Source of the DNA: Unio delphinus
Lineage: Eukaryota > Mollusca > Bivalvia > Unionida > Unionidae
NCBI GenBank assembly: GCA_029339505.1
Contig: JAQISU010000164.1
Span: 1,426,001-1,490,000 of the forward strand
Reading direction: 5' to 3'
DNA length: 64,000 nucleotides
Each line of letters starts with the position of its first letter. The first letter of the stretch is position 1. Below are positions 27,200 through 38,207 of this stretch, piece after piece. The translations under genes were made by a program, and so were the position numbers. The notes under the pieces are model-generated. The model worked only from the letters and a program-made list of their open reading frames with translations, did not search any database and was not told the origin of the DNA.

Positions 27200-28692
27200 C
27201 CGTATTTTCGCGTATATAAGACGCATCTTATACAAAGTTTTACATACCCCGCACCCAGTGTGCATCTTATATATGGGTTCGTCTTATGTAAAATATTTTT
27301 TACACAAATCGTCAAAACCTGCATCTTATAATTAGGTGCGTCTTATATGCGCGAAAATACGGTAAGTATTTTTTAACATGAACGAACAGTACAGTGTGAT
27401 ATTGAAGGATGATTATTGCGGTCGATATTCATGTTTCACGATTTTCATTCCTAGTTGTAAAAACAATTGGGTAAGTGTTCATTAATTACCATGTGTACCA
27501 ATCCAATGCAGACCACTTCAAATTTAAAATCCTTTCGTTTCAATGTTTTGTATACCGTAATTATTGCAGATCTACGTTTAGTCGGAGTAAATGTTTTAAA
27601 TTTATATAATATAGTATGTTTAAATAGTTTTGTTTATTGTTATTAATTATCACTGCAAAAAACTACGGTGGCTATATTACCTATACATCCGGTTGGGTTC
27701 AAAGATACTTAAATTTTTAGTATCTTCGGTGGGTGCGTTTGAAAACAAGACGAGACCAAATAGTTTGAAAACAAGACAAGAATTTGTTCAGTATTGGACT
27801 TAAATATGAAAATCAGTTATACCATATATTTAATTTTTTTATTAAACACAATATAATAAACTGTTACTAAATAGTGTTTGACTTGATCAAAAATCAATGT
27901 ACCGTATTGTTCTATTCATCTTCATTGTCATAAGTTTCGTCTTCAAATCCACTGAAACTTTAATCAAATTCACTGTCGTCGTCGCGGAATAACTCCATAA
28001 CTGATGCTAATCGATCCTCAATGGCGTCAGTGGTATCGGATGCAGCTGCGTCGTTGTCCGGAGAACTGATATAGCTAGCCGATTTGGGAATTATCCCAAA
28101 CTTTCTGAAGCCATTGATGATTGTCGTAATTTTCACTTTCTCCCATGCCGTATATGATTTTCGCTTCGGCATCGTGACAATTTTAGAAATTTTAAAAATG
28201 CTATGCAAATTGATCACACATTTATATATAACAAGAGACTGTTCCCACGTTTATATATGCTAACCGCATACATCGGGCGTTTATTGGTCTATGTACTAAC
28301 CCCACCCGCTGAAGACTTGGCCTAGCGGATCAAAGAAACCGCCTTTACATCCGGTGTTTATTGTACTAGAATCTAGATACAAGGTACTAAACCCATCCGC
28401 TATTGGCCTTTGATCTCAACTAAAAATGGTAATGAAGCCTTGTTTACTTCCGACGGGTGATGGAACATTGGACACATTTTCATTTATGATAAAGGAAAGG
28501 AAACCACTGGATATAAATTGCTCAGTGCGGCAGATGGCTTGGCTGTGTGAGTCTTATGTAATGTTTTTTTAATACACAAATCATCAAAACCCGCGTCTTA
28601 TATATGGGTGCATCTTATGTTAAATATTTTTTAACAAATCGTCAAAACCCGTGTCTTATAATTGGGTGCGTCTTATATGCGCGAAAATACGG
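27200..28692 (-). mobile_element. pogo-like DNA transposon, internally deleted
   Basis: Left terminus CCGTATTTTCGCGTATATAA at 27200 and right terminus ending GCGCGAAAATACGG at 28692, both next to TA. A complete small copy of both termini also exists at 27200-27362 (163 bp), so either a MITE is nested at the left end or the termini are compound. A truncated transposase frame lies inside. Confidence 0.65.
27960..28172 (-). pseudogene. pogo/Tigger transposase, N- and C-terminal ends only
   Basis: The frame starts MPKRKSYTAWEKVK, as in the helix-turn-helix N-terminus of Tigger/pogo transposases. It passes almost directly to the typical C-terminus INGFRKFGIIPKS and an acidic MELFRDDDSEFD. The DNA-binding and DDE catalytic middle is gone, yet the frame is open. 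The frame extends upstream to 28217. Confidence 0.65.
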
Positions 28693-29126
28693 TACCTTAG
28701 AGCTATACTGTTAACAACAACGATGTAGCGACGTGGAGGTTACCGCATTATTTGAATACACGAATGATGTATCTTATTATCAGGTATTGGCTCTCCTGTA
28801 CAAGGAAGAATACTACATACCGTTATATACTCGCGTATAAGCCCGTTTGCGTATAAGCCGACCCCTCAAACTGAATTGGTAAAAGTGGTATAAAGTGCAT
28901 GACCCGCGTATAAGCCGACTCATAATTTTTATACAAACGGTACATCACAAGATGCACAAAGTGAGTTCTGAATACGTTTAATTAGGTAAATCACATTATT
29001 AAATAAAATAAAAGAAAGAGATCTAGTTTATATGTTGAAATAAAAACGATTCTGAAGTGTTATGTCTTAATGGAAATTTAATTAATCCTCATTCTAAAAT
29101 CATGAATTATAAAAGTTCGATCAAGT

Positions 29127-29369
29127 TTAGAATCCTTCAAAATCGGGCTCTGTATCAGACTCGCCAAACAGTTCACGAAACTCGGCTTCTGTTACGGGCG
29201 TGCTTTCATCATATACGTCGTCCCCCCCCCCCCCCCGTACTTGCTTTTCGTTCACAACAAATTCGCGTGCTGCAGCACAGTTGTTATTTGCTTCTGCATA
29301 TTCAATAACTTTAAGTTTGAATGCTGCATCATAATCAGACCGCTTTCTTTTACTTCCAACACTATTCAT
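29127..29369 (-). pseudogene. pogo-family transposase, ends only
   Basis: The 80-aa frame starts with a KRKRSDYDAAFKLKVIEYA helix-turn-helix of the pogo family and ends in an acidic tail (FRELFGESDTEPDFEGF). The two are joined through a glycine run coded by a poly-C tract at about 29222-29236. The catalytic domain is missing. Confidence 0.7.
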
Positions 29370-30033
29370 TTTATCCGATTGAATTGAACATAAACTTCTA
29401 CAGAGATTAACCTGAAATAATTTCTTTCAGTAGTAGTATACTATTTATATACCTTATCCTGTAATTATTTCTATGTGTGGTTGGTTTTCAATTTGTATTT
29501 GATAATTATTTATCATTGTTATTTGTGTTGTGTTTTTTAAACTACGGGTAGTGTGATTCAATCGATCAAACTATGATTGGTTTCAGCGTGGACATTATTC
29601 AAGTATTGTGACAGTTTATAACTTTGAGCAGAAACCATGTCCACTACCATATCTCAATACATCTGAGAGTTGGCATCTATTATTTAAGTCATTGGCATTG
29701 TGCAACAAAACAAACCTATTATCCCTGAGGCATTTACCGCAGATTAAGCATATGGTAGCTATTGTACAACAATCTTCCGCTAACAAACCACTTTGCTTTA
29801 CAAACAACTAAATAATAGTTGTATATAAACTGTGGCTCCTGATTACTTCTAAAACACCTGTCAAAGAAATCAAACAAATTATATTGTTTTACAATTATTC
29901 ACGCTGACTCGTATATTGCACTGTTATTTACCGTTCCTAAGCGTGCGCGCAACAAACCCTATGGAGCCTCTCGCTATTGTTTCTCGAAGACTGTCATACA
30001 TGTATTTCTACTCTCGATCAAAATGTTTGTCGT

Positions 30034-30460
30034 ATATACCTTCAGTATCGTAATTCTTTTATTTCTTTTTACGTAGATTCTTTTCATATTTACACTGAAA
30101 TAGGCTAGCGTGCATTTCTACGAAACCGTAGAGTTTAATTATTACTGATTAGCTGAGGGATAAATACTTGACCAGAGATTATTAATATGGCGGTTCTTAT
30201 GGAAAATACACGTATTTCTTAAGTTCAAATAACACGTATGGCTGTATACCTTCAGTATCGTAATTCTTTTATTTTTTTTTCACGTAGATTCTTTTCATAT
30301 TTACACTGAAATAAACTAGTGTGCATTTCTACGAAACCGTAGAGTTTAATGATTACTGCTTGGCTGAGGGTTAAATACTTGAATAGAGATTACTAATATG
30401 GCGGTTCTTTTGGAAATTACACGTATTTGCGTGGTTCAAATAACACGTATGGCTGTATTT
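30034..30460. repeat. Tandem duplication, unit 210 bp
   Basis: TTCAGTATCGTAATTCTTTT occurs at 30041 and again at 30251, with strong similarity along the whole unit (TTTCTACGAAACCGTAGAGT, GGCGGTTCTT). It is internal to the second pogo-like element. Confidence 0.85.
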
Positions 30461-30780
30461 TCTGGTGGATGGACATCTGTCAAATAGACGTAAAGTACGT
30501 TAAAAACATGTTTAATTTTCATTCATTATCCTACCACTTATGTTAGAAAAAAAATATTTGTTTTACTTCACGTCAGGACAAATCTTATCAGCCATGTGGC
30601 ATCATTAGGCATGTGATCTCATATTCGGCGATCGACGGAAACAATAAATATTGGAAATCGAGGGGAAAAAGCATTATAAATTTCAGGTTTGGAACTTGAC
30701 CCGCAGATAAGCCGACCCCCCTTCTTCCAGGCCTTATTTTTGTCCTAAATTTCTCGGCTTATACGCGAGTATATACGATA

Positions 30781-33558
30781 CCTATGCAACTCCAGAAAGT
30801 TTCGGGAGGGAAACTAAAACGAAGTCAGACTGGAAAAACCAAAGAAAAACTAAGAAGAATATTTCATTTGTGCGATTTGTTCAAAAACAAAGAACTAATT
30901 GAATTTGCATTGTTGAATAAATTTTCTAAATAACTCACTTAGAATTGAAAGTCTGTGTGTTCATATAATCTCATTACATTTCTTATAACAACACGACCCG
31001 GAATACCACGATAAAATAAATTAAACAAATGTTGCTGTTAACTTTTTTAATTGCTACAAATATTATACTAACAATTGTTCATTAAGGTGGTAATTACTCT
31101 CAAACTCGGACCAAGCTGATTCAGACCGTTTGAAATATTATTCAGTTCTGTACAGGATTTAAGCATGAAATTTAAAATGGTAAAGATGATTTTCTCATTA
31201 TGTCCCAAGTACATCGAGCAGTTCAAATATGTATTTAAGGTAACAAAATCCTGTTTGTGTGCGTGATCATGGTGTTGTTATATATAATAAAATAACGTAA
31301 ACCTGATTATTTTGCATTGGCAATTTAGTAGTGAAATATTTTTAAAACTTCTCGTTCAACTTTAAATAGTTTGTTTTATTAGAAAATAATAAAATTACGA
31401 ACACTAAAAAATAAGAAGAAATAAGCTAAGCGATGTTGAACTCAGTAGCGACAGTATTTCCTGAGTATGCATCATTGCATTTTTTTTAATTAAGTTCAAG
31501 TATCATTCATTATTAGGTAGGAGTCCTTTCACATATAAAACTGCAGACTTCACATCATGCTCTTTTTTTTCTTAGTTAAAATGTATCGCATGATTTTGAA
31601 GAGCAGAGCAAAAGGGACAGATGCCACTTCTGTTTTGTTAAGTACAGAAGCTGAGTTGATCAAATGGAAAAGTTGAAAAGTTACAATTTTTTTAACTTTA
31701 ATAAGTTATTAAGTTGAAGAAAGACAACAATAAATAAAGCCTCAACAATCATGGGGCGAGTTCTCCATAATTCATTATCAACAATGCCAGTGTGTACAGT
31801 GTCTCAAATTATGTCATTTCCGCTATTTATGAGGGGGAGTTAAGCGTGTTGTTTTTTTCAAGATGGATTGGAAATTATGATCGGTTTTTCATAATTTCTT
31901 TGTAACGAGTAAGAATAAAAGGTACAAATTTTTAGAAAGTGAACAAAATACACATAGCAAATTATATAAAATTTGAGCGAATTTCATTTTTGCATGTTTG
32001 TCCCCTTTAAGCTGATATTTAGCAAGTGGTAGTAATTGAATCCAACATGTTGAAATAAAAATCTCTTGCAGGGTAATTTACTTGACATTATATGAGATCT
32101 TGACATAAATAATTTATTAATTCATTTTGAAATTGATTGCAAATTAATTTGATAAAATAAACTTCAACACAGTAAATAAAAAAAGCTGAAAATAATATAA
32201 TTAATTTTCATTGGGGTCAAAATTTAGTTTTCATCTTGGTACAATTCCTTTAAAATTTGCATCTTGTAGAAGTGACTTTTATCATTAATAATCTATCAGT
32301 CCTGTCATTTGTTTTCTCCCTTGCTTCATTTTCACTCTCATTCGTATAACTCTTGCTTTTCTTCTTTAATATCATAGTGTGTAGTTTTTGTTGGCAGTTG
32401 ATAGCAAACAGTTAGCAGTAACAAAGTTACATTGCAGTGTGCTATAAATAGAATACCTCTATCTGATCCCTAACACATAGGCCTGCCTGTTAAAAGCAGT
32501 GTTGTGTGTGTTACCTTTAAAATCAGTTTTAACCATTTTACATGTTTGGTAAACATCTATTATGTATAGAAAGATTTAAGAGTAAAATATGATCATTATA
32601 GCTGTATAATTATTTTTCACAGAAGAATTTTTTATGTGCTTTAAAATCTTGAGAGAACGCTTTCACCATCAAACCAGTGTAGCAGTGAGACCAGTCGTAG
32701 CTGCCATTTCTTATACTCAGAATTTACGAGTTCTTTGTCAACATCTACATAAAAAATGTCATCTGAATTTGATAATGTATAAAACTCAGTGTTATCTACA
32801 TCAATATCAGAGCCTTTAAGAAAGTTATTAACGCATTCATAGTAGTGATTCTAATCATGCAAACTCCAGAAAGTAATAAACAAAATTCTCTGCCTCCATT
32901 TTGGAGAGTGAAGAATCTGACCAATTTACTTTAAATAACAGATCATGACTAGAGTTTAAATAGCAACCATGTAATGGCGATTCACATCAGTGAATGTAAT
33001 ATCTAATAGGGAATGTTCCACAAAGGTGGCACAACGAAAACCAATTTAAATGGACATGTTTAGAGTGGGCATCCGAATGCGCTTTCAATGAGAATAGGGT
33101 AGATGTGTCTAAAAATGCTTATATGAAGTAAAGGGTTAATGGGTATTTCAAGATCACTCAATTTCAGCTGACAAAAATATAAAAAATGCTCTTATCAGAA
33201 TAAGTCAAATAATTTCTCCTCCCAGTAGTTGATTCTCCATATTTTCAATCATGTTTATTTTTAATGAACTCTTTCTTTTTCTTGGGTGCACATAATATTT
33301 TTTTTTCTCAATATTTATTCTGTAAATTTAAGCTAAAATTTGATTAGTTGAATAGAATGCATTTATAATTAGTCGGTGGGGGGGGGGGGAACCAAGTTGT
33401 ATGCTAAGGGTTAATGATATAAGATGAATTCATCAATTTATCAAGAACCCAAGAGCAAATAGTTCTATCTGGAGCGTTTTTCACCAAAAAGGAAGTTTGG
33501 TACTAATACACTTGACAAGATGGTTCCTGTGTATAGTATTCACAAAACTGAAATCAAA
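30781..33558. other. Intron, nothing recognised
   Basis: AT-rich intron sequence. I see no exon, gene, tandem array or terminal repeat; a G-run lies near 33378. Confidence 0.5.
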
Positions 33559-33560
33559 TA

Positions 33561-33738
33561 CAGTAAAACCTGCCTTGAAAGACCACTGCTATGTGAGACC
33601 ACCTGTCTTGAGAGACCACATTCTCAGCACACAAATTCAACGATTATGTAGCATTGTTACCTGTTATGAGAGACTACCTGTCTTGAGAGACCATAATTTT
33701 TTGGCAAAAGAGGTGATCTTTCAAGACAGGTTCTACTG
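33561..33738. mobile_element. TA-flanked MITE, copy 1
   Basis: A 178-bp element with inverted termini CAGTAAAACCTGCCTTGAAA and TTTCAAGACAGGTTCTACTG between TA dinucleotides. Internal TGTCTTGAGAGACC units recur. A second copy is at 37513. Confidence 0.8.
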
Positions 33739-34066
33739 TACACAGGTGGAATGACATTACTGTGTAGCAACATGAGACAGTCCCTGGCACAACTGCCAAA
33801 GGTTCCTGTAAAGACATACTGAATGTTTCACGTTGGCAACCAACAGTTGCAAGCATGCTGGGACTAAATACAAATATTCATCACAGAGAGTCACAGATCA
33901 TTTATGACATTGCCAGTTTCATTGTTCGTGTCTTGTATCCATACGATATTGTGTCAAAAAAGAAAATTTTGAACATGTCATCGATGCTTGATCCATGATT
34001 TGTGGTACCATCTAGATAATTTCCTCTGAGATTTATTTAAAAGTTTGTTGTTTTTATGGTAATATA

Positions 34067-34282
34067 GGCTATACATGGCGGCCAGTATTAATTGGTGCAG
34101 GAAGAACCCGGAGAACCCCCGGAAATAACCACCGACCCACGAGAAGCTACTGGCAAGCTTTCTCACATAACTACATTTGCCGAATCTTAGACTCGAACAC
34201 ACGCAGACAGAGGTAGACAGAGGTGAGATGGCAGTGGTCTGTAACGGACAGCGCTTTAGACCACTCAGCCACTCAGGGCCCC
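34067..34282 (-). mobile_element. tRNA-derived SINE, - copy
   Basis: The most complete copy. In sense direction it runs from a tRNA-like head with box A (TGGCTGAGTGG) and box B (GTTCGAGTC), through TGTGAGAAAGCTTGCCAGTA, to a tail CCGCCATGTATAGCC. Confidence 0.8.
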
Positions 34283-34719
34283 TATTTAAAAGTAAAACAG
34301 GACATAAAATCACTTGTCCCTCATATATAAAGTTGCAATCAGACAAGACAATTGTTAATCCCTTGGGTTGAATCAGCCCAGGTTTGAAATCATTATTTTC
34401 ACTAATTTACTTTTTATTCATTCATCTGTCAAATCAAAGCTTTGACCTTTGACAATGAAAATTTATGATTACAGATATTTTTTTTCACTTGTTTTTGATC
34501 CTTTTCATGACTATACTGCATTCTTTGAACCTTTTAATTTTTTTAGTTTGTTGACATATAGACCTTTTTGATCAGTTAACGAAATACAGCAACTCTTCTG
34601 CAAATTTTGTTTTCTTGCCTGTAGAAGTTTTCACTAATGTTTATTGTTGGTTAAATGTACATATTATATTTAGTTTGTGTATTTTGAAATAGAAAGCAGC
34701 ACAATTTTATATTTTCTTG

Positions 34720-36010
34720 TTCAGATTTTATTACATTCAACGAACTTTCGCATTAGCACAGTACAGAATAAGCAAAATTAACATTTTAATCAATTCATTC
34801 CATGTTGCTGGGCCCTGGTATGCAAAAAAACATTGTCCATCTGACTTCGTTTTCATTGTGGGAATAATGAGTATACGATTGTCAGAAGATGAGCATAAGT
34901 ATCTTGTTGGTGTATATACGTGGGTGAGGCCAGATAGGTATGTTGGACTGGAGCCCGTCACTGAAATGTAGCATAGAGAACAAATTTTATATTTAATTCT
35001 GGATTAAATGGATAGCCAGTGTAGGGTACAGAGCAGTGGGTTGTGTGCTCTGATTGTGGAATTCTAAGGATGATCTGAGATAGCTGTGTTTTGAACTTTT
35101 TGAAGTTTCTGGAGTAAATATTGAGACAAACCAGTTGATCTTGCTGATATTTATTCTTTGAGGTAAAGGATGTGAATGGGAAAGTCTTTGTGTTGTGATC
35201 AGAATGGCCTCAGTTTTATCATCATTCATCTGCAGCTTGTAACGTGTCATGCATGATTTCCTTGGATGGTAGCATCAGCTTCATTTGGGTTGCTGGGTAT
35301 ATTTGGGTGTCTTCAGCCATCAATTGGTGAGAGACTGGATGAAGATCTATGACACTTGATAGCACCTGAGTATACAGAACGAAGAGATCTGGTCCAAGAA
35401 TAGATCCCTGTGGAACACTACAACATAGATCAACTGGTCTGGAGTGTATTCCGTTTGCAGATACAATTAATGTCATATTGACAAGTAGGACTTGATCCAC
35501 TGTAAGGCTTTATTGTGAATGCCAAATACATGTTGGAGATGGTGAAGTAATATATCATGGTCTGTTGTGTCAAATGTTGCAACCAAATCATGGACGGTGA
35601 GGACTGCAATCTTTCTGCTATCCAAAGGAGAGAGAATGTCATTAACTACTTTCATAAGATTAGTTTCAGTACTATGACAAGGGTGATATGCAGACTGTAC
35701 ATTGCTAAAATGTCTGTTTTAATTCAGATGAGATACAAATTGGGTTAGAACAACGTTTTCTAAGATTTTTTATATGAACGGGAGATAAGAAACTGAGTGG
35801 TAGTCCTTTAAATCATTATGGTCAAATGTTGAATTCTTCAGCAAAGTCATTACAATGGCAGTTTTTAAAAATGATGGGAATATTCACCGGATGAGAGAAA
35901 GGTATTAATAACATCAGTTAGTGAAGGCAATATTGGATCTAAGTACTCAAGCAGCAGTGATGTTGGAATTGGATCAAGTTCATATGACTTTGGTGCACTC
36001 TTTGTCATGA
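34720..36010 (-). pseudogene. Degenerate non-LTR retrotransposon reverse transcriptase
   Basis: Broken frames on the - strand together cover a reverse transcriptase. Near 35950 is an ELDPIPTSLL type start, at 35473-35655 TTDHDILLHHL...ALQWIKSYL, at 35222-35500 SVPQGSILGPDLFVLYT, at 34993-35250 NDDKTEAILI, and at 34737-34961 a WNELI C-terminal motif. These are the usual motifs of CR1/Jockey-type elements. Several frameshifts and stops make it inactive. The 5' part is missing. Confidence 0.8.
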
Positions 36011-37127
36011 TTTTTTATCTGTTTATAAGTAATAAAGGAATAAAAGGTGGTCATTATGTCTTCTGAGCTCTGACAATATGTTGACCTAAGGCAGAGGAGA
36101 GATAAGATGGAGAAATGACCATAATAAATGACTTTAACAGACACACAATAGTAAGTATTTTGATTTTTTAAAATTTGTTACTATATTGTTAAAGAGGTTT
36201 TAAGAGTAATATTTAAGGACATCTTATAGATAATTTATTCAGTTCATGGCAGAATGCTGAAATGTGTGCTTTCTCCCAGTGCTAAGAAATGACTGGCTAA
36301 GAAATTATACTAGTTCAAGAGTGCTTGGCTATCCCAGTTTAAGCATGTGCAGGCAAGTTACAAAGGTTCCGAGTTTGTATGTGAGTTTCAAAGGTATCCA
36401 TCTTTTGTATTTCATAACATAAAGTTTTCATGCTCATAAAGTAAATTTAATCCCTAGGTAAAATATATCTGTTAACAATATATTGCAAGTTAATTAATTT
36501 TAAGGTTGGGATAAACTATTCATGAAAGCATAAAAATACATCATGTATTATTTCATTGTTTATTTCAAGTTTATATCAGTATTTATTTTAATTTTTTACA
36601 GTCATGAAACCTGCTAACAGAATTTTAGATCTGAGCTTTGAGGATGAAACTTGGGAATACATCTTAACTCCATAGTTTTCCTGTCTTTGCAAAGTACAAA
36701 GTGTTTCAGAGAGAAATCTGGACCAGAGAACTATTGAGAACCTGTTAAGTGTGGAGCTTAATAATAACAGTGAATGTCATCAGTGGTTACCAGACCGTGA
36801 CCTTGTGAAGGAAAATGCTATTAAATATTAATCAAGATAAAACAACTCTTCCATCTTCTTTACTTGACAATATACAGATTCATGTCAATTATTTTTTGCA
36901 AGATTGTCATCAGAATCTGAATTTAAGTTGTATTATAAAATGATTAAATATTATGACAAAAAAATGCACTTGTTTGTTTTCAATCCCCTCAAAGAATGTA
37001 AACTTTATGCATATCAAAATGTATCAGTTTAGAAGCCAATCTACTGATCAAAATTTGTAAATCTATTTGGTTTAAATCTTGGTTCTGACACATGCATGTA
37101 AAATATTATATAGAAGTGGGTGGGTGG

Positions 37128-37281
37128 CAACGTTCCCTCTAAGCGAATGGTAGTTGTGCACACAACGGTCACTGCAGTGTACAAACATTACGGAGACGTG
37201 CAAACTTTAATGTTGGTTTGACAATTTAGCTGCGCGGGGATGTCTGAGCAGCTGCACGTGCACAGTTTAGAGGGAATGTTG
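37128..37281. mobile_element. hAT-type MITE with 8-bp target duplication
   Basis: A 154-bp element with termini CAACGTTCCCTCTAA and TTAGAGGGAATGTTG. GTGGGTGG directly flanks both sides (37120-37127 and 37282-37289). It lies 55 bp upstream of a laminin exon. Confidence 0.9.
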
Positions 37282-37336
37282 GTGGGTGGAATGTATATTG
37301 ATTATATTGTCAGTTTTACTGGTATACATGTTCCAG

Positions 37337-37457
37337 GGCCACAGTGCTGACCACTCCATTTCTTGGATGTATGAGAGGTATTCAGATCAATGCCAAAAAT
37401 ATCAACCTCTGGCAAGGGAAGACAACCGTTGGAGTCAAAGAAGGCTGTGCAGAGAGT
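37337..37457 (+). CDS. Laminin alpha exon, LG2 last part
   Basis: Acceptor TTCCAG, donor GTATGT. It encodes PFLGCMRGIQINAKNINLW and a second cysteine (KEGCAES), the closing disulfide of an LG domain. The exon ends in phase 0. Confidence 0.85.
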
Positions 37458-37512
37458 GTATGTAGAGTTAATTTTCCTTCAAATGGAACTTTGTTTTTAT
37501 TGTTTGACGTTA

Positions 37513-37673
37513 CAGTAAAACCTATCTTGAAAGACCACTGCTATATGAGACCACCTGTCTTGAGAGACCGCATTCTCAATGCACAAATTTTTTGATTATA
37601 TAACATTGTGATCTGTTATGAGAGACCATAATTTTTTGGCAAAGGATATGGTCTCTCAAGACAGGTTCTACTA
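37513..37673. mobile_element. TA-flanked MITE, copy 2
   Basis: Same family as 33561-33738, 161 bp, with TA at 37511-37512 and 37674-37675. It starts 56 bp after a laminin exon. Confidence 0.8.
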
Positions 37674-38060
37674 TATAATTTTATGATGGCTGGGTTAGTT
37701 TCAAGCAAGATAATGTTCTAACATTATGTATCTTGTAGGAAAATAGTGTATGCTTTTAGTGTTTCTGGAGTACTTATTTTTGATCATTCATTCCATCTTG
37801 GCATTTTTTTTAAGCTTCTCATTATCAATTTCATTAACAATCATAAAAGAAAAATTTCATGTACATTGTCTCATTTTTTAATGATAGAAATAAAAACTTG
37901 ATAGATAAAAAGAGCTATAAGTTATTCAAAGTGTTCTTGGAATTTTTACTGTTATAGGAATAGTTAATATTTATTATACTCTGGTTAAATCAAAGTCGTT
38001 ATTCTTATTAGAAAGTTAAAAAATAAATGAGTTCATCCTGTCTTTTGTCACTGCTTGCAG

Positions 38061-38207
38061 GGATACCGTACAATCAGTTTTTATGGAGAGGGCTTTGCTG
38101 AAATATCTGCTAGCAGTCTTGGTAAGACTTCAGCAGATCTGTCCGTGTCTTTTGTCACGAAATCACCCGAGGCTTTGCTGCTGCTTGCAAAGACCATAGA
38201 TGGAGAT
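38061..38207 (+). CDS. Laminin alpha exon, LG3 first part
   Basis: Acceptor TTGCAG, donor GTAAGT, 49 codons, phase 0 on both sides. It encodes ISFYGEGFAEIS and a strand pair LSVSFVTKSPEALLLLAK typical of an LG start. Confidence 0.85.

Larger units (their letters stand above)
28820..30778 (-). mobile_element. Second pogo-like DNA transposon
   Basis: Termini CCGTTATATACTCGCGTATA (28820) and TATACGCGAGTATATACGA (30778), each next to TA, with a subterminal GTATAAGCCGACCCC type repeat at both ends. It contains an internally deleted transposase frame and a 210-bp tandem duplication. Confidence 0.7.
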
